DNA of 64,000 bases from JAJRPT01 sp964465945. GTDB taxonomy: Bacteria > Bacteroidota > Ignavibacteria > Kapaibacteriales > UBA2268. The stretch spans positions 1-64,000 of the forward strand of contig CAYXMM010000006.1 in assembly GCA_964465945.1 (NCBI GenBank). Direction: 5' to 3'. How positions within the stretch are numbered: position 1 is the stretch's first letter; each line of letters starts with the position of its first letter. A model generated the notes under the pieces. It did not search any database, was not told where the DNA came from, and saw nothing but the letters and a program-made list of their open reading frames with translations. The translations under genes and the position numbers were made by a program. Positions 9,193-18,279 of this stretch are shown here, in pieces.

Positions 9193-10244
9193 TAATATTT
9201 CTTTATTTAATAGTAACACTAACATCATATAGTAAATTAATGAAAGATGATATAAAAGTATTTAACGAGAATATTGAACAAGAGAAATATTATGATGAAG
9301 AGAAGAAAGTCTTTTTCAATCCACATAATGTTGACCCAAAAGGTTTTGGAGCATTATTCAAATGGATGCTGACTTCAAATAGAGCCAAGTGGCCTGATTA
9401 TGTAGAAAATAAATATAAGTTTGAATATTTAGAAGTTCAAGATTCAAATGAAATAATTATTACTTACATCAATCATTCTTCATTTTTAATCCAATTAAAG
9501 GGGTGTAATATTCTTACTGATCCTGTTTTTTCGGAAAGAGTAAGTCCATTTTCTTGGGTTGGTCCAAAAAGGGTGAGGGATTCAGGAATAAAAATTGAAG
9601 AATTACCAAAGATTGATGTGATTTTAGTTAGCCATAATCATTATGATCATTTGGATATAAATTCATTAATAGAAATAAATAAAAAGCACTCTCCATTATT
9701 TTTAATACCAGCAAATGTTGGTGAATTACTTTTAGATAATGAAATAGATAATTTTATTGAGTTAAAATGGTGGCAAACTTCTGTTATATCAAATAACTTG
9801 AAAGTTACTTTTACACCGGCGCAGCATTTTTCAGGTCGTGGGGTGTTTGATAGATTTCAAACGCTTTGGGGTTCGTTTTTAATAAATTATAATGAAAACA
9901 AGGTTTACTTTGGTGGTGATACAGGATATTCAGACCACTTTAAGAAAATAGGCGATTACTTCAAAGAAATTGATATAGCATTTATTCCAATTGGAGCTTA
10001 TGAACCAAGATGGTTTATGCGAGATGTTCATACAAATCCGGATGATGCTGTTTTAGCTCATAAAGATTTGCATTCAAAGTTTTCAATAGGTATGCACTTT
10101 GGTACATTTCAATTAACAGACGAAGCAATTAATCAACCAATTGAAGATTTGAAAATTGCAAAAATTAAGCATAATTTAGATATTAATGAATTTCAAATTT
10201 TTGAAATTGGTAAAAGTTATAAATTAAAATTTACAGATAAATGA
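9189..10244 (+). CDS. MBL-fold metal-dependent hydrolase (UlaG/NAPE-PLD-like)
   Basis: The product is a metallo-beta-lactamase-fold enzyme. The metal-binding motif SHNHYDHLD, an upstream INHSSFLIQ strand, GGDTGYSDHF and MHFGTFQL place it with the NAPE-PLD/UlaG-like branch that cleaves phosphodiester or lactone-type substrates; the substrate cannot be read. The longest frame begins with TTG inside the end of mutS and adds a hydrophobic N-terminus (IIFLYLIVTLTSY) that could be a membrane anchor. An ATG at 9240 would give a soluble 334-residue protein. The gene overlaps mtgA by ATGA. Confidence 0.82.
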   Translation: MIIFLYLIVTLTSYSKLMKDDIKVFNENIEQEKYYDEEKKVFFNPHNVDPKGFGALFKWMLTSNRAKWPDYVENKYKFEYLEVQDSNEIIITYINHSSFLIQLKGCNILTDPVFSERVSPFSWVGPKRVRDSGIKIEELPKIDVILVSHNHYDHLDINSLIEINKKHSPLFLIPANVGELLLDNEIDNFIELKWWQTSVISNNLKVTFTPAQHFSGRGVFDRFQTLWGSFLINYNENKVYFGGDTGYSDHFKKIGDYFKEIDIAFIPIGAYEPRWFMRDVHTNPDDAVLAHKDLHSKFSIGMHFGTFQLTDEAINQPIEDLKIAKIKHNLDINEFQIFEIGKSYKLKFTDK

Positions 10245-10906
10245 AAAAAGTATTTTCAATTCTTTGGAAAGTAATATTATCCTTTGTAATTTTTACAGTG
10301 CTTTGGGTTTGTATATATTTAGTTGTTGATCCATTTATCACTCCATATCAAGCATTCAATTTTGTGAAAGGAAATGGTCTCAATAAGGATTGGGTGTCAA
10401 TAGATGAAGTTTCTCCTAACTTTTTAAGAGCAGTTATTGCTTCAGAAGACGCTCTCTTTTTAGAACATAGAGGAGTTGATTGGAAAGCGGTTGAAGATGC
10501 ACAAAGATACAATGAACGCAATAAACGAGGTAAAACAAGAGGTGCTTCAACTATAACTATGCAAACTGCTAAAAATACTTTTTTATGGCATAGTAGAAAC
10601 TTTGTGAGAAAAGGTTTAGAACTTTACTTCACTGTTTTAATTGAAGCGGTTTGGGGTAAGAAACGTATTTTAGAAGTGTATGTAAATGTAATTGAATTAG
10701 GCGAAGGTATTTATGGGATAGAAGAGGCGTCGCAGGTTTATTTTAATAAACCAGCCTCTAAATTAACACCAAGACAAGCGGCATTAATTGCTGCTGTGTT
10801 ACCTAATCCAATTAAATGGAGTCCTGCAAAACCAACGAGATATATTTCTTCAAGGGCAAGCACAATTCAAGCAAGAATGCGCTCTGTAAATCTTTCTGAA
10901 CTTTAA
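10241..10906 (+). CDS. mtgA: Monofunctional peptidoglycan transglycosylase
   Basis: MtgA polymerises lipid II into glycan strands at the outer face of the inner membrane. The 221-residue protein has one N-terminal transmembrane anchor (about residues 8-27) and a GT51 domain: VIASEDALFLEHRGVD (motif 1 with the catalytic Glu), RGASTITMQTAKN (motif 2), KKRILEVYVNVIELGEGIYG and AALIAAVLPNP. There is no transpeptidase domain, which separates it from bifunctional PBPs. Its ATG overlaps the preceding stop codon by 4 bases. Confidence 0.95.
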   Translation: MKKVFSILWKVILSFVIFTVLWVCIYLVVDPFITPYQAFNFVKGNGLNKDWVSIDEVSPNFLRAVIASEDALFLEHRGVDWKAVEDAQRYNERNKRGKTRGASTITMQTAKNTFLWHSRNFVRKGLELYFTVLIEAVWGKKRILEVYVNVIELGEGIYGIEEASQVYFNKPASKLTPRQAALIAAVLPNPIKWSPAKPTRYISSRASTIQARMRSVNLSEL

Positions 10907-10913
10907 TAAATAG

Positions 10914-10945
10914 AAAATGGGAGAATTAATTCTCCCATTTTTGTG
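10914..10945. terminator. Bidirectional terminator between mtgA and the HIT gene
   Basis: A perfect 28-base palindrome (arms 10914-10927 and 10928-10941, core TGGGAGAA/TTCTCCCA) is flanked by A-runs on the left and T-runs on the right. It serves both converging genes. Confidence 0.88.
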
Positions 10946-10949
10946 TTAT

Positions 10950-11291
10950 TTAATTTGAAAACCAAGATAAAGGTTTCCCACCGAGTAAGTGACAATGAAT
11001 ATGATAAACTTCTTGTCCCCCATTTTTATTACAATTAAAAACTAATCTATAACCATCCTCTGCAATATTATATTTTTTGGCAATAATACTTGCTGTCCTT
11101 ATAATTTTACCTATTATTAAATCGTGTTTTTCTTCCAAATCATTTATTGTAGGTATTTCAATTTTTGGGATAATTAATATATGAACTGGTGCTTTAGGGT
11201 TAATATCTTTGAAAGCGAGAATATCGTCATTTTCAAAAACGACATCAGCTGGAATTTCTTTGTTAATAATTTTTGTAAATATTGTGCTCAT
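10950..11291 (-). CDS. HIT family hydrolase (HINT-like)
   Basis: This is a histidine-triad nucleotide-binding protein of the purine nucleoside phosphoramidase type. The C-terminal triad is YHIHCHLLGGKPLSW (H-x-H-x-H). The N-terminal half has the usual IFTKIINKEIPADVVFEND start, DINPKAPVHILIIPK and NGGQEVYH. I chose the ATG at 11291, giving 113 residues, because the HIT domain begins there. An in-frame extension to 11336 would add 15 residues that do not resemble the family and would read through the flanking terminator. Confidence 0.92.
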   Translation of the reverse strand: MSTIFTKIINKEIPADVVFENDDILAFKDINPKAPVHILIIPKIEIPTINDLEEKHDLIIGKIIRTASIIAKKYNIAEDGYRLVFNCNKNGGQEVYHIHCHLLGGKPLSWFSN

Positions 11292-11311
11292 AAATTTTCC
11301 TTTTATAAAAT

Positions 11312-11346
11312 AAAAACCCTCGTATAAAATATTCATACGAGGGTTT
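11312..11346 (-). terminator. Terminator of the giant T9SS gene
   Basis: A perfect 12-bp stem (AAACCCTCGTAT 11314-11325 with its complement at 11335-11346) has a 9-base loop and is followed on the minus strand by a U-rich run. It separates the T9SS gene from the HIT gene. Confidence 0.88.
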
Positions 11347-11367
11347 GATAAAATAGCAAGATGAGAA

Positions 11368-14300
11368 TTATCTTACAACTGATACTTTTTCAGAAACAGT
11401 GTTACCATTTAGAGAAGCTCTAATGATATAAGCACCGTTTGCAACTTTAGCACCCGTTTGAGAATTAGCTTCCCAAGTGAAGTTCATAACTCCAGCGTTA
11501 ACTGGTTTGTTAACAAATTGGTAAACGACGTTACCATACATATCAACAACTTCAACAGTCATATCACCTGATTTAGGAGAAGACACATTGAAAGAAACGT
11601 TAGTTTCAAATGGATTTTTAGAAGTTAATTCTAAAGATAAAGGCATATCTTGAATTAATGTCTTAGTAACAATACCAGATGCTTCGCAATTAAATGCGCC
11701 ATCGATATCTACTTGTCTTAGTCTATAGTCATACGATACATTAGGCTTTACTTTGTTGTCAACGAAAGAGTATTTAGTTTCAGCAGTGTAATTACCTTTA
11801 CCTCTACCATTTACCCAACCAAGTTGGTTCCAAGATTCTTCTTTTTCAGAAGAAAGTTTTCTTTCAACATAGAAACCTTTGTTATCAATTTCAGAAGAAG
11901 TTTTCCAGAATAATTCAATTCTGTTGTTTCTTGCAACACCATCAAATTCAGAAAGTTCAATTGGAAGAACACATTCGTCATATAATGGGTTTGAAACATA
12001 AGATTTTTCACCTAACACAGGTCTTAATAATGGAATCCAAAAACCTCTTGATAAAGTCATTGTAGCATTATCATTAGGAGAGAATCCCATGTGGTGTAAG
12101 TGTGGATATCCTGGATTACCCGCATTTGGCATAAATTGAACCCATTCATTAGAACCTTTTGAGTTTTCATAAGCAAATCTATTATCATTCAATAATTTAT
12201 CGCCTTGACCATTTAAAATTCTAAATTCTTTGTTTAAAGCTAAGTGAATACCACCTAGACCTAAAGGTTCGCCAGGCATTTGATAAACATTCATAGTTCT
12301 CATACCACCTCTTGCAGAAGAAGCACCTAAATGAATAGGGTCTTGACCTAATTGAGCAATAACTAACCAGTAGTTACCTGGTTGTAAAACTACTTCTCTA
12401 TCAGCTTTATATTCAACATAGTCATTATAAATTCTTAATGGTTTGCCTAAGTTATCAAATAACACATCAGAAACGCCTCTAAATCTATCTATTCTTGTTC
12501 CGGATATTTCTTTACCTGGTACACCACTTGCATCATCATAGATAGTAATAGCAATATCATCAGGAGATTGGCTTAATCCACCGAAGAACGCTTTATAACC
12601 TTTTATTGTATCAGCATTTTGTAAGTCAAACCTTACAGCAATTTGACCTGAACCAGTACCTACTGTATAACCGGCTTGGAAATTATCCCAATCCCAGCTC
12701 CAAACTCCTCCACCTTCATTATAGCCAAATAATGTTAAACCTCTTCCTGGTATTTTAGCACCTGTTAATTGAGAAACATTATTTGTAGGGTTTTGAACTG
12801 GATCAAGAGCAAAGTCATCACCAAATTCAACTTTGAAGTCAGTATACGTAGTATCGTTTCTTGGATCTTTATCAGAATCACCTGGTAATATAATAACTGC
12901 TCTAATTCTATAGTTACCTGGTCCGGCACCTCTTGCATTAAATGCAGGCATTGCTTTGTTTAATTGTTGACCGCCATTGTGGCTACTTACTGGCTCATAA
13001 CGGCAGTAAATTGGTCTATCATCTCCATTTTTGAATATTTCAACTTTCACATAATAAGTAGGAGCTCCTACCGCAGTGTTATTAGTCAAAGATACAGAAA
13101 CAGGAATTCTAGTTGCTTGAGAAGCAGGTACTCTGTTATAAGGCCATTTAATTTTCACTGATGAAACTTCAATGTCAGTTGCTTCTAAGTCTTGGAATAA
13201 GATTCTAACGTTATCAACAAAATAGTCATCATCATCATCTGGAATAGACGGAGTTACACCCATTTTAGCTAATAAACCATCATCACTTGCAACAACTCTG
13301 ATTCTAAATCTAAAGTTTTCAGAAGTATTAAATGGCATATTTACAAAAGTATCTGGAATAGCAAGGAAATATTTTTTATATTCTAAATCCATACCATCAT
13401 CATAAACATTTGGTCTTAATGAGTTAAACGCAGGTGCTGCTGGATCAGCTAAAGTTGAATCTGGGTCTTCTTCTAGGAATCCTACTGCATATCCTCCAGC
13501 TCCAAACACTTTTAATACAGGAACTTTAGTTTCAGTAGGGGCACCATTTCTTCTAAAGTGAATTCTCCATTGTTTAGGGTCTATATTTGTAACATGGTAT
13601 AGTCTTTTTACTTGTTGATCAACCCATGAGTTTGCATACTCAACAACTAGTTCATCAGGTGAATAAGAAGCTGCTTGTATATGGCCATAAACAGAAAATA
13701 TGTTGTTATTGAAGATTGATCTTGGTTCTGGTCCAATTAATTTTCCATCAGCCCAACCTCTTTCCCAATTTTCATCGTACTGAGTTCTTTGCACAGCGAC
13801 AGATAAGATAGAGTTTCTTCTACCAATCATGTTTACAGGGAATGAACGAATTTCATCACCACCTGGGTTAGCAGCAGGTTCTTGACCTAATAAAGTTACT
13901 CTATTCATTTTAATTACTGGAGAATTCAAAGTATATGCTTTTGCAGCATTGATTTTCTCTTGTAACCATTTTTTCTCAGGTGGAGCTTCAACATAAACTG
14001 CTTTGTATCTTCCTCTTGGCGGTAGTGGATGTTTAGATACTTCATCACCAGAAACCATTTCGGCGTCAATATTTACCCATTTCCAAACTGAAGGCATAGG
14101 AGTACCATCAATTAAATGATATTCATTACCATCATCATAGAAAGTTTCCATTCTTCTAAGAACGAATAAGTTTACAGAAGTTGCGTCATCGAAAGGCCAA
14201 GCATCTTTGATATCAATCAAATTTGGTGTTTTTGGGATTGCGACGATAAATGCTTCTAATCTACCAATATGATCATCTAAAAATTCAGATGGGGACCAAG

Positions 14301-16209
14301 GAGGAAAGTATAATTCAACAAATCCATAAGGAGGAACACCGCCATAAGGCTTACCTGATTCAGAATCAGATCCATTGCCAGGAAATTGTAAAGGAGCAGA
14401 AGGATCTTCAGCAGTTGGAGTGAATGGAGTAATATTATAGCTTGTTCCACTTACTTCAACTTTAGCTAATCTAATTCTAACGTCTCTGTCACCGGAACAT
14501 TCTATTGCTTTTGCTTCTGGCAGTGCCATACAAGTTGAATCAATTACAGTTTCTTTTTGGTAAACAATTCTTCCAGATGCTTTATTTACAATTCTAAACA
14601 TTGCTCTGAACTCTAAGTCTTGAGCTACATAGTTGATACCATTTTGACCTTGAATATCGTTAGTCAAATTTTGAAGCAATGCAACTGGTTGAACTGCACC
14701 AATTCTTGGTTCGCCTGCTAATAATTCATAGTTTTGAGTTTCTTTAATTCTTACTTTAAATGATAAATCATCAAATAAAGGATCTAAAGTTTTGTCTCTA
14801 ACACGATATTGAATATTAACTACTCTTAAGGCGTTAGGCCATTGTTTATATCTAACAATATATTGAGGTGCAGGGTATGGAGCATTTGGATTAGCTTCAT
14901 TTGCCCAATGGTGAGTAAATTGCTCATATTCAGTTAAATTTTCAGGAGTTTTTCTGTTATAGTTTATATGACGAGCAAAACCTCTAACACCTGACACAGT
15001 GTTTCTTAAGAATACTTTGTCTGCAGGTTCTTTACAGTAAGTACCAGCAGTTCCAGCAAAATCTCTATATATAATTAACACATCATCTTCTTTGTTATCT
15101 AAAATAACTTCAGCTGATGCAGCAACATAATTATTTTCACCTCGTCTTAATCCAGGATTATTTGTTACTGTTCCACATCTTTGAGTGTTTACAGTTCTGA
15201 TAGGTTGTGCATTAAAGAAATAAATATACAATTTATCATTTGTAGTATTTCTATAATACATAACTTTACCATTACCATCAACTAATTTATTCGAAGCAGA
15301 GAATTGAGATAGTTCTAAATCACCCCAAAATGGAGCAATTACAGGAGTTTTATAAGTAGAAATATTACTGCCATCTAAACCAGTTCTACCAAAACCTCTT
15401 GCTCTAATACCAGCAGTAGCAGTACTCCAACTATTGTTTAAAACTGAATATCTATATCCATAATCATCAGCAGTTGCATCTGCCATACCATTTCCTGATC
15501 TACTTCTTGTAAACCAGTCCATAGACATTGGGTCATAAGAAGTACCATTATCTAACCTTCTATTTCCATCAGTATCATAAAAATATCTTCTATTTGATAA
15601 TGAAATAAGACCATTTGTAGAAACATAGAATGAATCATATCTGATACCATTGAATTTAAAACCACCTGACAAACCAATTTTAATTGGACCAGCAATTGCA
15701 TCATCAGTTGAGTCGATTGCAATTGGAGTATAATTTGGATCACTTTCATTTAGAAAGTAGTCAACATAAGCAGTAGATGGGTTATCATTAGCTGGATTTC
15801 TAAAATACCAGTAATTACCTGCACCTTCTGAGTTCCCAGTAATTGGATCTTCATCATCCCAATAAGTTGAAGGAACTTGTCTAGGACCAGATATTATTGT
15901 TACCCATCTTGCTCTTTCGAAAGATGTGTCAACAAATTCAGATGCTCTTGGTCTCCAAGCATCATCCGCATTAGATTGGTTAGTTACGAAGTAATAACCA
16001 GTTGATACTGCTGGTTGATTACCTGGCCACCAATTTGTTCCGCTCACCTGTTCAAACGGCTCTGGTTGCGTTTGAATGTTGTTTGCTGGCAAGTAACATG
16101 ATTTTGCTTTTATGATACACTCTTGTAGATCTCTACCAGACTGTGAGGAAGCATCATAAGTAGCAAACATCACTACTATTGCCAAAGTTAGTAGTACTAA
16201 CTTATTCAT
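11368..16209 (-). CDS. Very large T9SS type A sorting domain protein
   Basis: About 1,613 residues. I set the start at 16209 because a signal peptide begins there (MNKLVLLTLAIVVMFATY) and AGGAG lies 8 bases upstream; the longer frame to 16284 would put a charged leader before it and overlap the next gene. The C-terminus is a T9SS type A sorting domain, with a VDMYGNVVY strand, GAYIIRASL and a basic end. A region just before it (residues about 1470-1540) has ELSEFDGVARNNRIELFWKT and YDYRLRQVDIDG, the fibronectin-like linker common before these domains. The rest is unassigned beta-rich sequence. It is probably a cell-surface or matrix protein. Confidence 0.88.
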   Translation of the reverse strand: MNKLVLLTLAIVVMFATYDASSQSGRDLQECIIKAKSCYLPANNIQTQPEPFEQVSGTNWWPGNQPAVSTGYYFVTNQSNADDAWRPRASEFVDTSFERARWVTIISGPRQVPSTYWDDEDPITGNSEGAGNYWYFRNPANDNPSTAYVDYFLNESDPNYTPIAIDSTDDAIAGPIKIGLSGGFKFNGIRYDSFYVSTNGLISLSNRRYFYDTDGNRRLDNGTSYDPMSMDWFTRSRSGNGMADATADDYGYRYSVLNNSWSTATAGIRARGFGRTGLDGSNISTYKTPVIAPFWGDLELSQFSASNKLVDGNGKVMYYRNTTNDKLYIYFFNAQPIRTVNTQRCGTVTNNPGLRRGENNYVAASAEVILDNKEDDVLIIYRDFAGTAGTYCKEPADKVFLRNTVSGVRGFARHINYNRKTPENLTEYEQFTHHWANEANPNAPYPAPQYIVRYKQWPNALRVVNIQYRVRDKTLDPLFDDLSFKVRIKETQNYELLAGEPRIGAVQPVALLQNLTNDIQGQNGINYVAQDLEFRAMFRIVNKASGRIVYQKETVIDSTCMALPEAKAIECSGDRDVRIRLAKVEVSGTSYNITPFTPTAEDPSAPLQFPGNGSDSESGKPYGGVPPYGFVELYFPPWSPSEFLDDHIGRLEAFIVAIPKTPNLIDIKDAWPFDDATSVNLFVLRRMETFYDDGNEYHLIDGTPMPSVWKWVNIDAEMVSGDEVSKHPLPPRGRYKAVYVEAPPEKKWLQEKINAAKAYTLNSPVIKMNRVTLLGQEPAANPGGDEIRSFPVNMIGRRNSILSVAVQRTQYDENWERGWADGKLIGPEPRSIFNNNIFSVYGHIQAASYSPDELVVEYANSWVDQQVKRLYHVTNIDPKQWRIHFRRNGAPTETKVPVLKVFGAGGYAVGFLEEDPDSTLADPAAPAFNSLRPNVYDDGMDLEYKKYFLAIPDTFVNMPFNTSENFRFRIRVVASDDGLLAKMGVTPSIPDDDDDYFVDNVRILFQDLEATDIEVSSVKIKWPYNRVPASQATRIPVSVSLTNNTAVGAPTYYVKVEIFKNGDDRPIYCRYEPVSSHNGGQQLNKAMPAFNARGAGPGNYRIRAVIILPGDSDKDPRNDTTYTDFKVEFGDDFALDPVQNPTNNVSQLTGAKIPGRGLTLFGYNEGGGVWSWDWDNFQAGYTVGTGSGQIAVRFDLQNADTIKGYKAFFGGLSQSPDDIAITIYDDASGVPGKEISGTRIDRFRGVSDVLFDNLGKPLRIYNDYVEYKADREVVLQPGNYWLVIAQLGQDPIHLGASSARGGMRTMNVYQMPGEPLGLGGIHLALNKEFRILNGQGDKLLNDNRFAYENSKGSNEWVQFMPNAGNPGYPHLHHMGFSPNDNATMTLSRGFWIPLLRPVLGEKSYVSNPLYDECVLPIELSEFDGVARNNRIELFWKTSSEIDNKGFYVERKLSSEKEESWNQLGWVNGRGKGNYTAETKYSFVDNKVKPNVSYDYRLRQVDIDGAFNCEASGIVTKTLIQDMPLSLELTSKNPFETNVSFNVSSPKSGDMTVEVVDMYGNVVYQFVNKPVNAGVMNFTWEANSQTGAKVANGAYIIRASLNGNTVSEKVSVVR

Positions 16210-16246
16210 AAGGCACTCCTTTTTAAAATTAGAAATTATTAAATTA

Positions 16247-17932
16247 TTATCTTTTAAATCTCCATCCATCTTCTTCTGTTTCAAATATCCAACCTGCTAT
16301 TTTACCAGGTGATATTGCTTTGAAATAATCCCAATACTTTCTATCGAAATAATTTCTTGAAGATGTCTCGTCAAATTTTATACTTTCTGCATCTGATTTA
16401 ATTTTTATAAATCTTTGATGCCATAAGTTCACATTTTCTTGTCTTAAATCAATCCAACCATCGTAACACCATTTATTGATATTATCTTTGGTTAAATCGT
16501 AGTTAATCCCAACACTTTTCTTTGGCACTTTTACAAAATGTCCTTTTAAGTATTTTGTTTCATCTATTAATATAGGTAAACCAATTGAAAGAATTTGACT
16601 TCTTAATATTGAATTTTCTGAGATTAGATTCAATATTTTCGTCCTTGCATTTTCAACGCTATCGTTAATAAATGAATTAAAATCATTGTAAAGAACTTTA
16701 ATAAACTGCGCTTCATAAAGTAATTTTGATAATCTCGGTGGTCCTAAGAGTTCAAATGCCACACTTTCAACATTGTTCTCATTCTCTAAGTCTTCAAGAA
16801 TACTAATTGCTTTATTTCGTAAAAATGCTCCTCTATATGTTGGTCCTAATGTAAAAGCATCTAATCCTTGAATTATATCTTTTCCTGAATTTCCACCTTG
16901 AGCTTCAAATACTAAATAATTTGCTATTTCTTCTGGTGTAACAATCTCCATTTGACCTAAAGAACTAATAGTTTCAAACTCACCTTTTGAAAATATACCA
17001 TTTTCTCCAGTATCTATAAATACAGATTTTAAATTCTCACCTTTATCAACAATGTTAGTGTGAGAATTAAAGTCAAACTTTCCATCAACTTCAAAAGCAT
17101 TTTCGACTTTTAAGTCATATAATTTAACTGGTTTACCACCTTTTTTCACTTCACCATAAGCAATTTTTTTCCAAGCAATAGTTGCTGCTGGTTTTATTTC
17201 CTTAACGATTGTTGAATTAGGAGTTCTAGCCATTAAATACATTAACAAACTCTGCGCTCCAGCAACTGCATTTTTAGATAATAGAACTCTTGATGGCTTA
17301 TCTTCACTATGAGTATAAGGGATATTTAATCCCATTCCACCTGTGCCAGTAGTTCCTACTTTGATATACATTGCAGATTGTGCAACTTTTAAACCTTCAC
17401 TTAGCAATTGAATATGTCTAATTAATTGCGGGATATAATTACTCGCCATTAATTTTTCAACATTATCTTTATCTAACTCACCATTATCTAAGTCGTTTAT
17501 TACTGTCAAAGAACTATTATAAATATCTAAGTAAGCAATTCCAGTAGCCGTATTTATACAATCAATCACTAAATCTGGTTTGTGCTTTTCTAATAATGAG
17601 AACAAAAATGAGCGATGTTTTAATTCATCTGTTAGTTCTAAAAAAGTGTCTTTAATAATAGCCATTCTATTATTAGAATCACTTAATAATTCAGCGTAAT
17701 TAATATCTTTCCAATCTGTTCTTGTAAAAATATTGCCCCATTCGGCTATCAATTCTGGTGAGTTTACTCCAAACTCACTATGCAAATCGGAAACTGCTTC
17801 TTTTGCTTCTACTTCTTTCAGAGAACTAATTATAAGAGAGTTTACACCTACTTCAATTAATCTTTTTGCTACGGCACTTCCAACTAATCCCCAACCACCT
17901 AATATTAAAACTTTCGCATTTTTTAAATTCAT
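16247..17932 (-). CDS. Rossmann-fold NAD(P)-binding protein, dehydrogenase/epimerase-like
   Basis: The start at 17932 (561 residues) is chosen because the nucleotide-binding motif VLILGGWGLVGSAVAKRL begins within ten residues. A longer frame to 17980 adds only basic residues. Only the N-terminal dinucleotide fold is recognisable. Further motifs, such as KVGTTGTGGMGLNIPYTHSE and LLSKNAVAGAQSLLMYL, resemble short-chain dehydrogenase segments without a clear YxxxK pair. The protein is about twice the usual SDR length, with a C-terminal half of unknown role. It has no obvious operon partner, and the substrate is unknown. Confidence 0.72.
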   Translation of the reverse strand: MNLKNAKVLILGGWGLVGSAVAKRLIEVGVNSLIISSLKEVEAKEAVSDLHSEFGVNSPELIAEWGNIFTRTDWKDINYAELLSDSNNRMAIIKDTFLELTDELKHRSFLFSLLEKHKPDLVIDCINTATGIAYLDIYNSSLTVINDLDNGELDKDNVEKLMASNYIPQLIRHIQLLSEGLKVAQSAMYIKVGTTGTGGMGLNIPYTHSEDKPSRVLLSKNAVAGAQSLLMYLMARTPNSTIVKEIKPAATIAWKKIAYGEVKKGGKPVKLYDLKVENAFEVDGKFDFNSHTNIVDKGENLKSVFIDTGENGIFSKGEFETISSLGQMEIVTPEEIANYLVFEAQGGNSGKDIIQGLDAFTLGPTYRGAFLRNKAISILEDLENENNVESVAFELLGPPRLSKLLYEAQFIKVLYNDFNSFINDSVENARTKILNLISENSILRSQILSIGLPILIDETKYLKGHFVKVPKKSVGINYDLTKDNINKWCYDGWIDLRQENVNLWHQRFIKIKSDAESIKFDETSSRNYFDRKYWDYFKAISPGKIAGWIFETEEDGWRFKR

Positions 17933-18279
17933 TTTACTATTTCTGTAAATATATTTCTTAAATTTTAACTTTCTCAACACTCAATTTAAAGATTATACTT
18001 TAAATAACCAAACTTTTCGTAAATTATTTTTCCAGAAATTTTAAACAATTTTAAATTTACTTTTCTTTTAATACTCTTTTATTTTTTTGTCCTAACATTC
18101 ATAAACAATGACACAGATAAGTGAAAAATATCCCGCCGAATTTTAACTTTTTTTTTAAATAAATTGGATTATTGCAAGCACAAACTACATATCTTTATAT
18201 TTTTAAGATATTTAACTACAATTATACTTTTTTTCTATAATATGTTGTCTATTATTGATTTTATTTATAATATAAGTTT
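17933..18279. other. Intergenic spacer, nothing recognisable
   Basis: About 347 bases of AT-rich sequence lie between two minus-strand genes. No small open frame, strong hairpin or RNA signature is visible. It presumably holds the promoter of the Rossmann-fold gene and the unmarked 3' end of rarA. Confidence 0.5.

Noticed and set aside
9189..10244. Beta-lactamase (antibiotic resistance) gene
   Set aside because: It has the metallo-beta-lactamase fold only; the motif and flanks match the UlaG/NAPE-PLD-like branch, not class B beta-lactamases.
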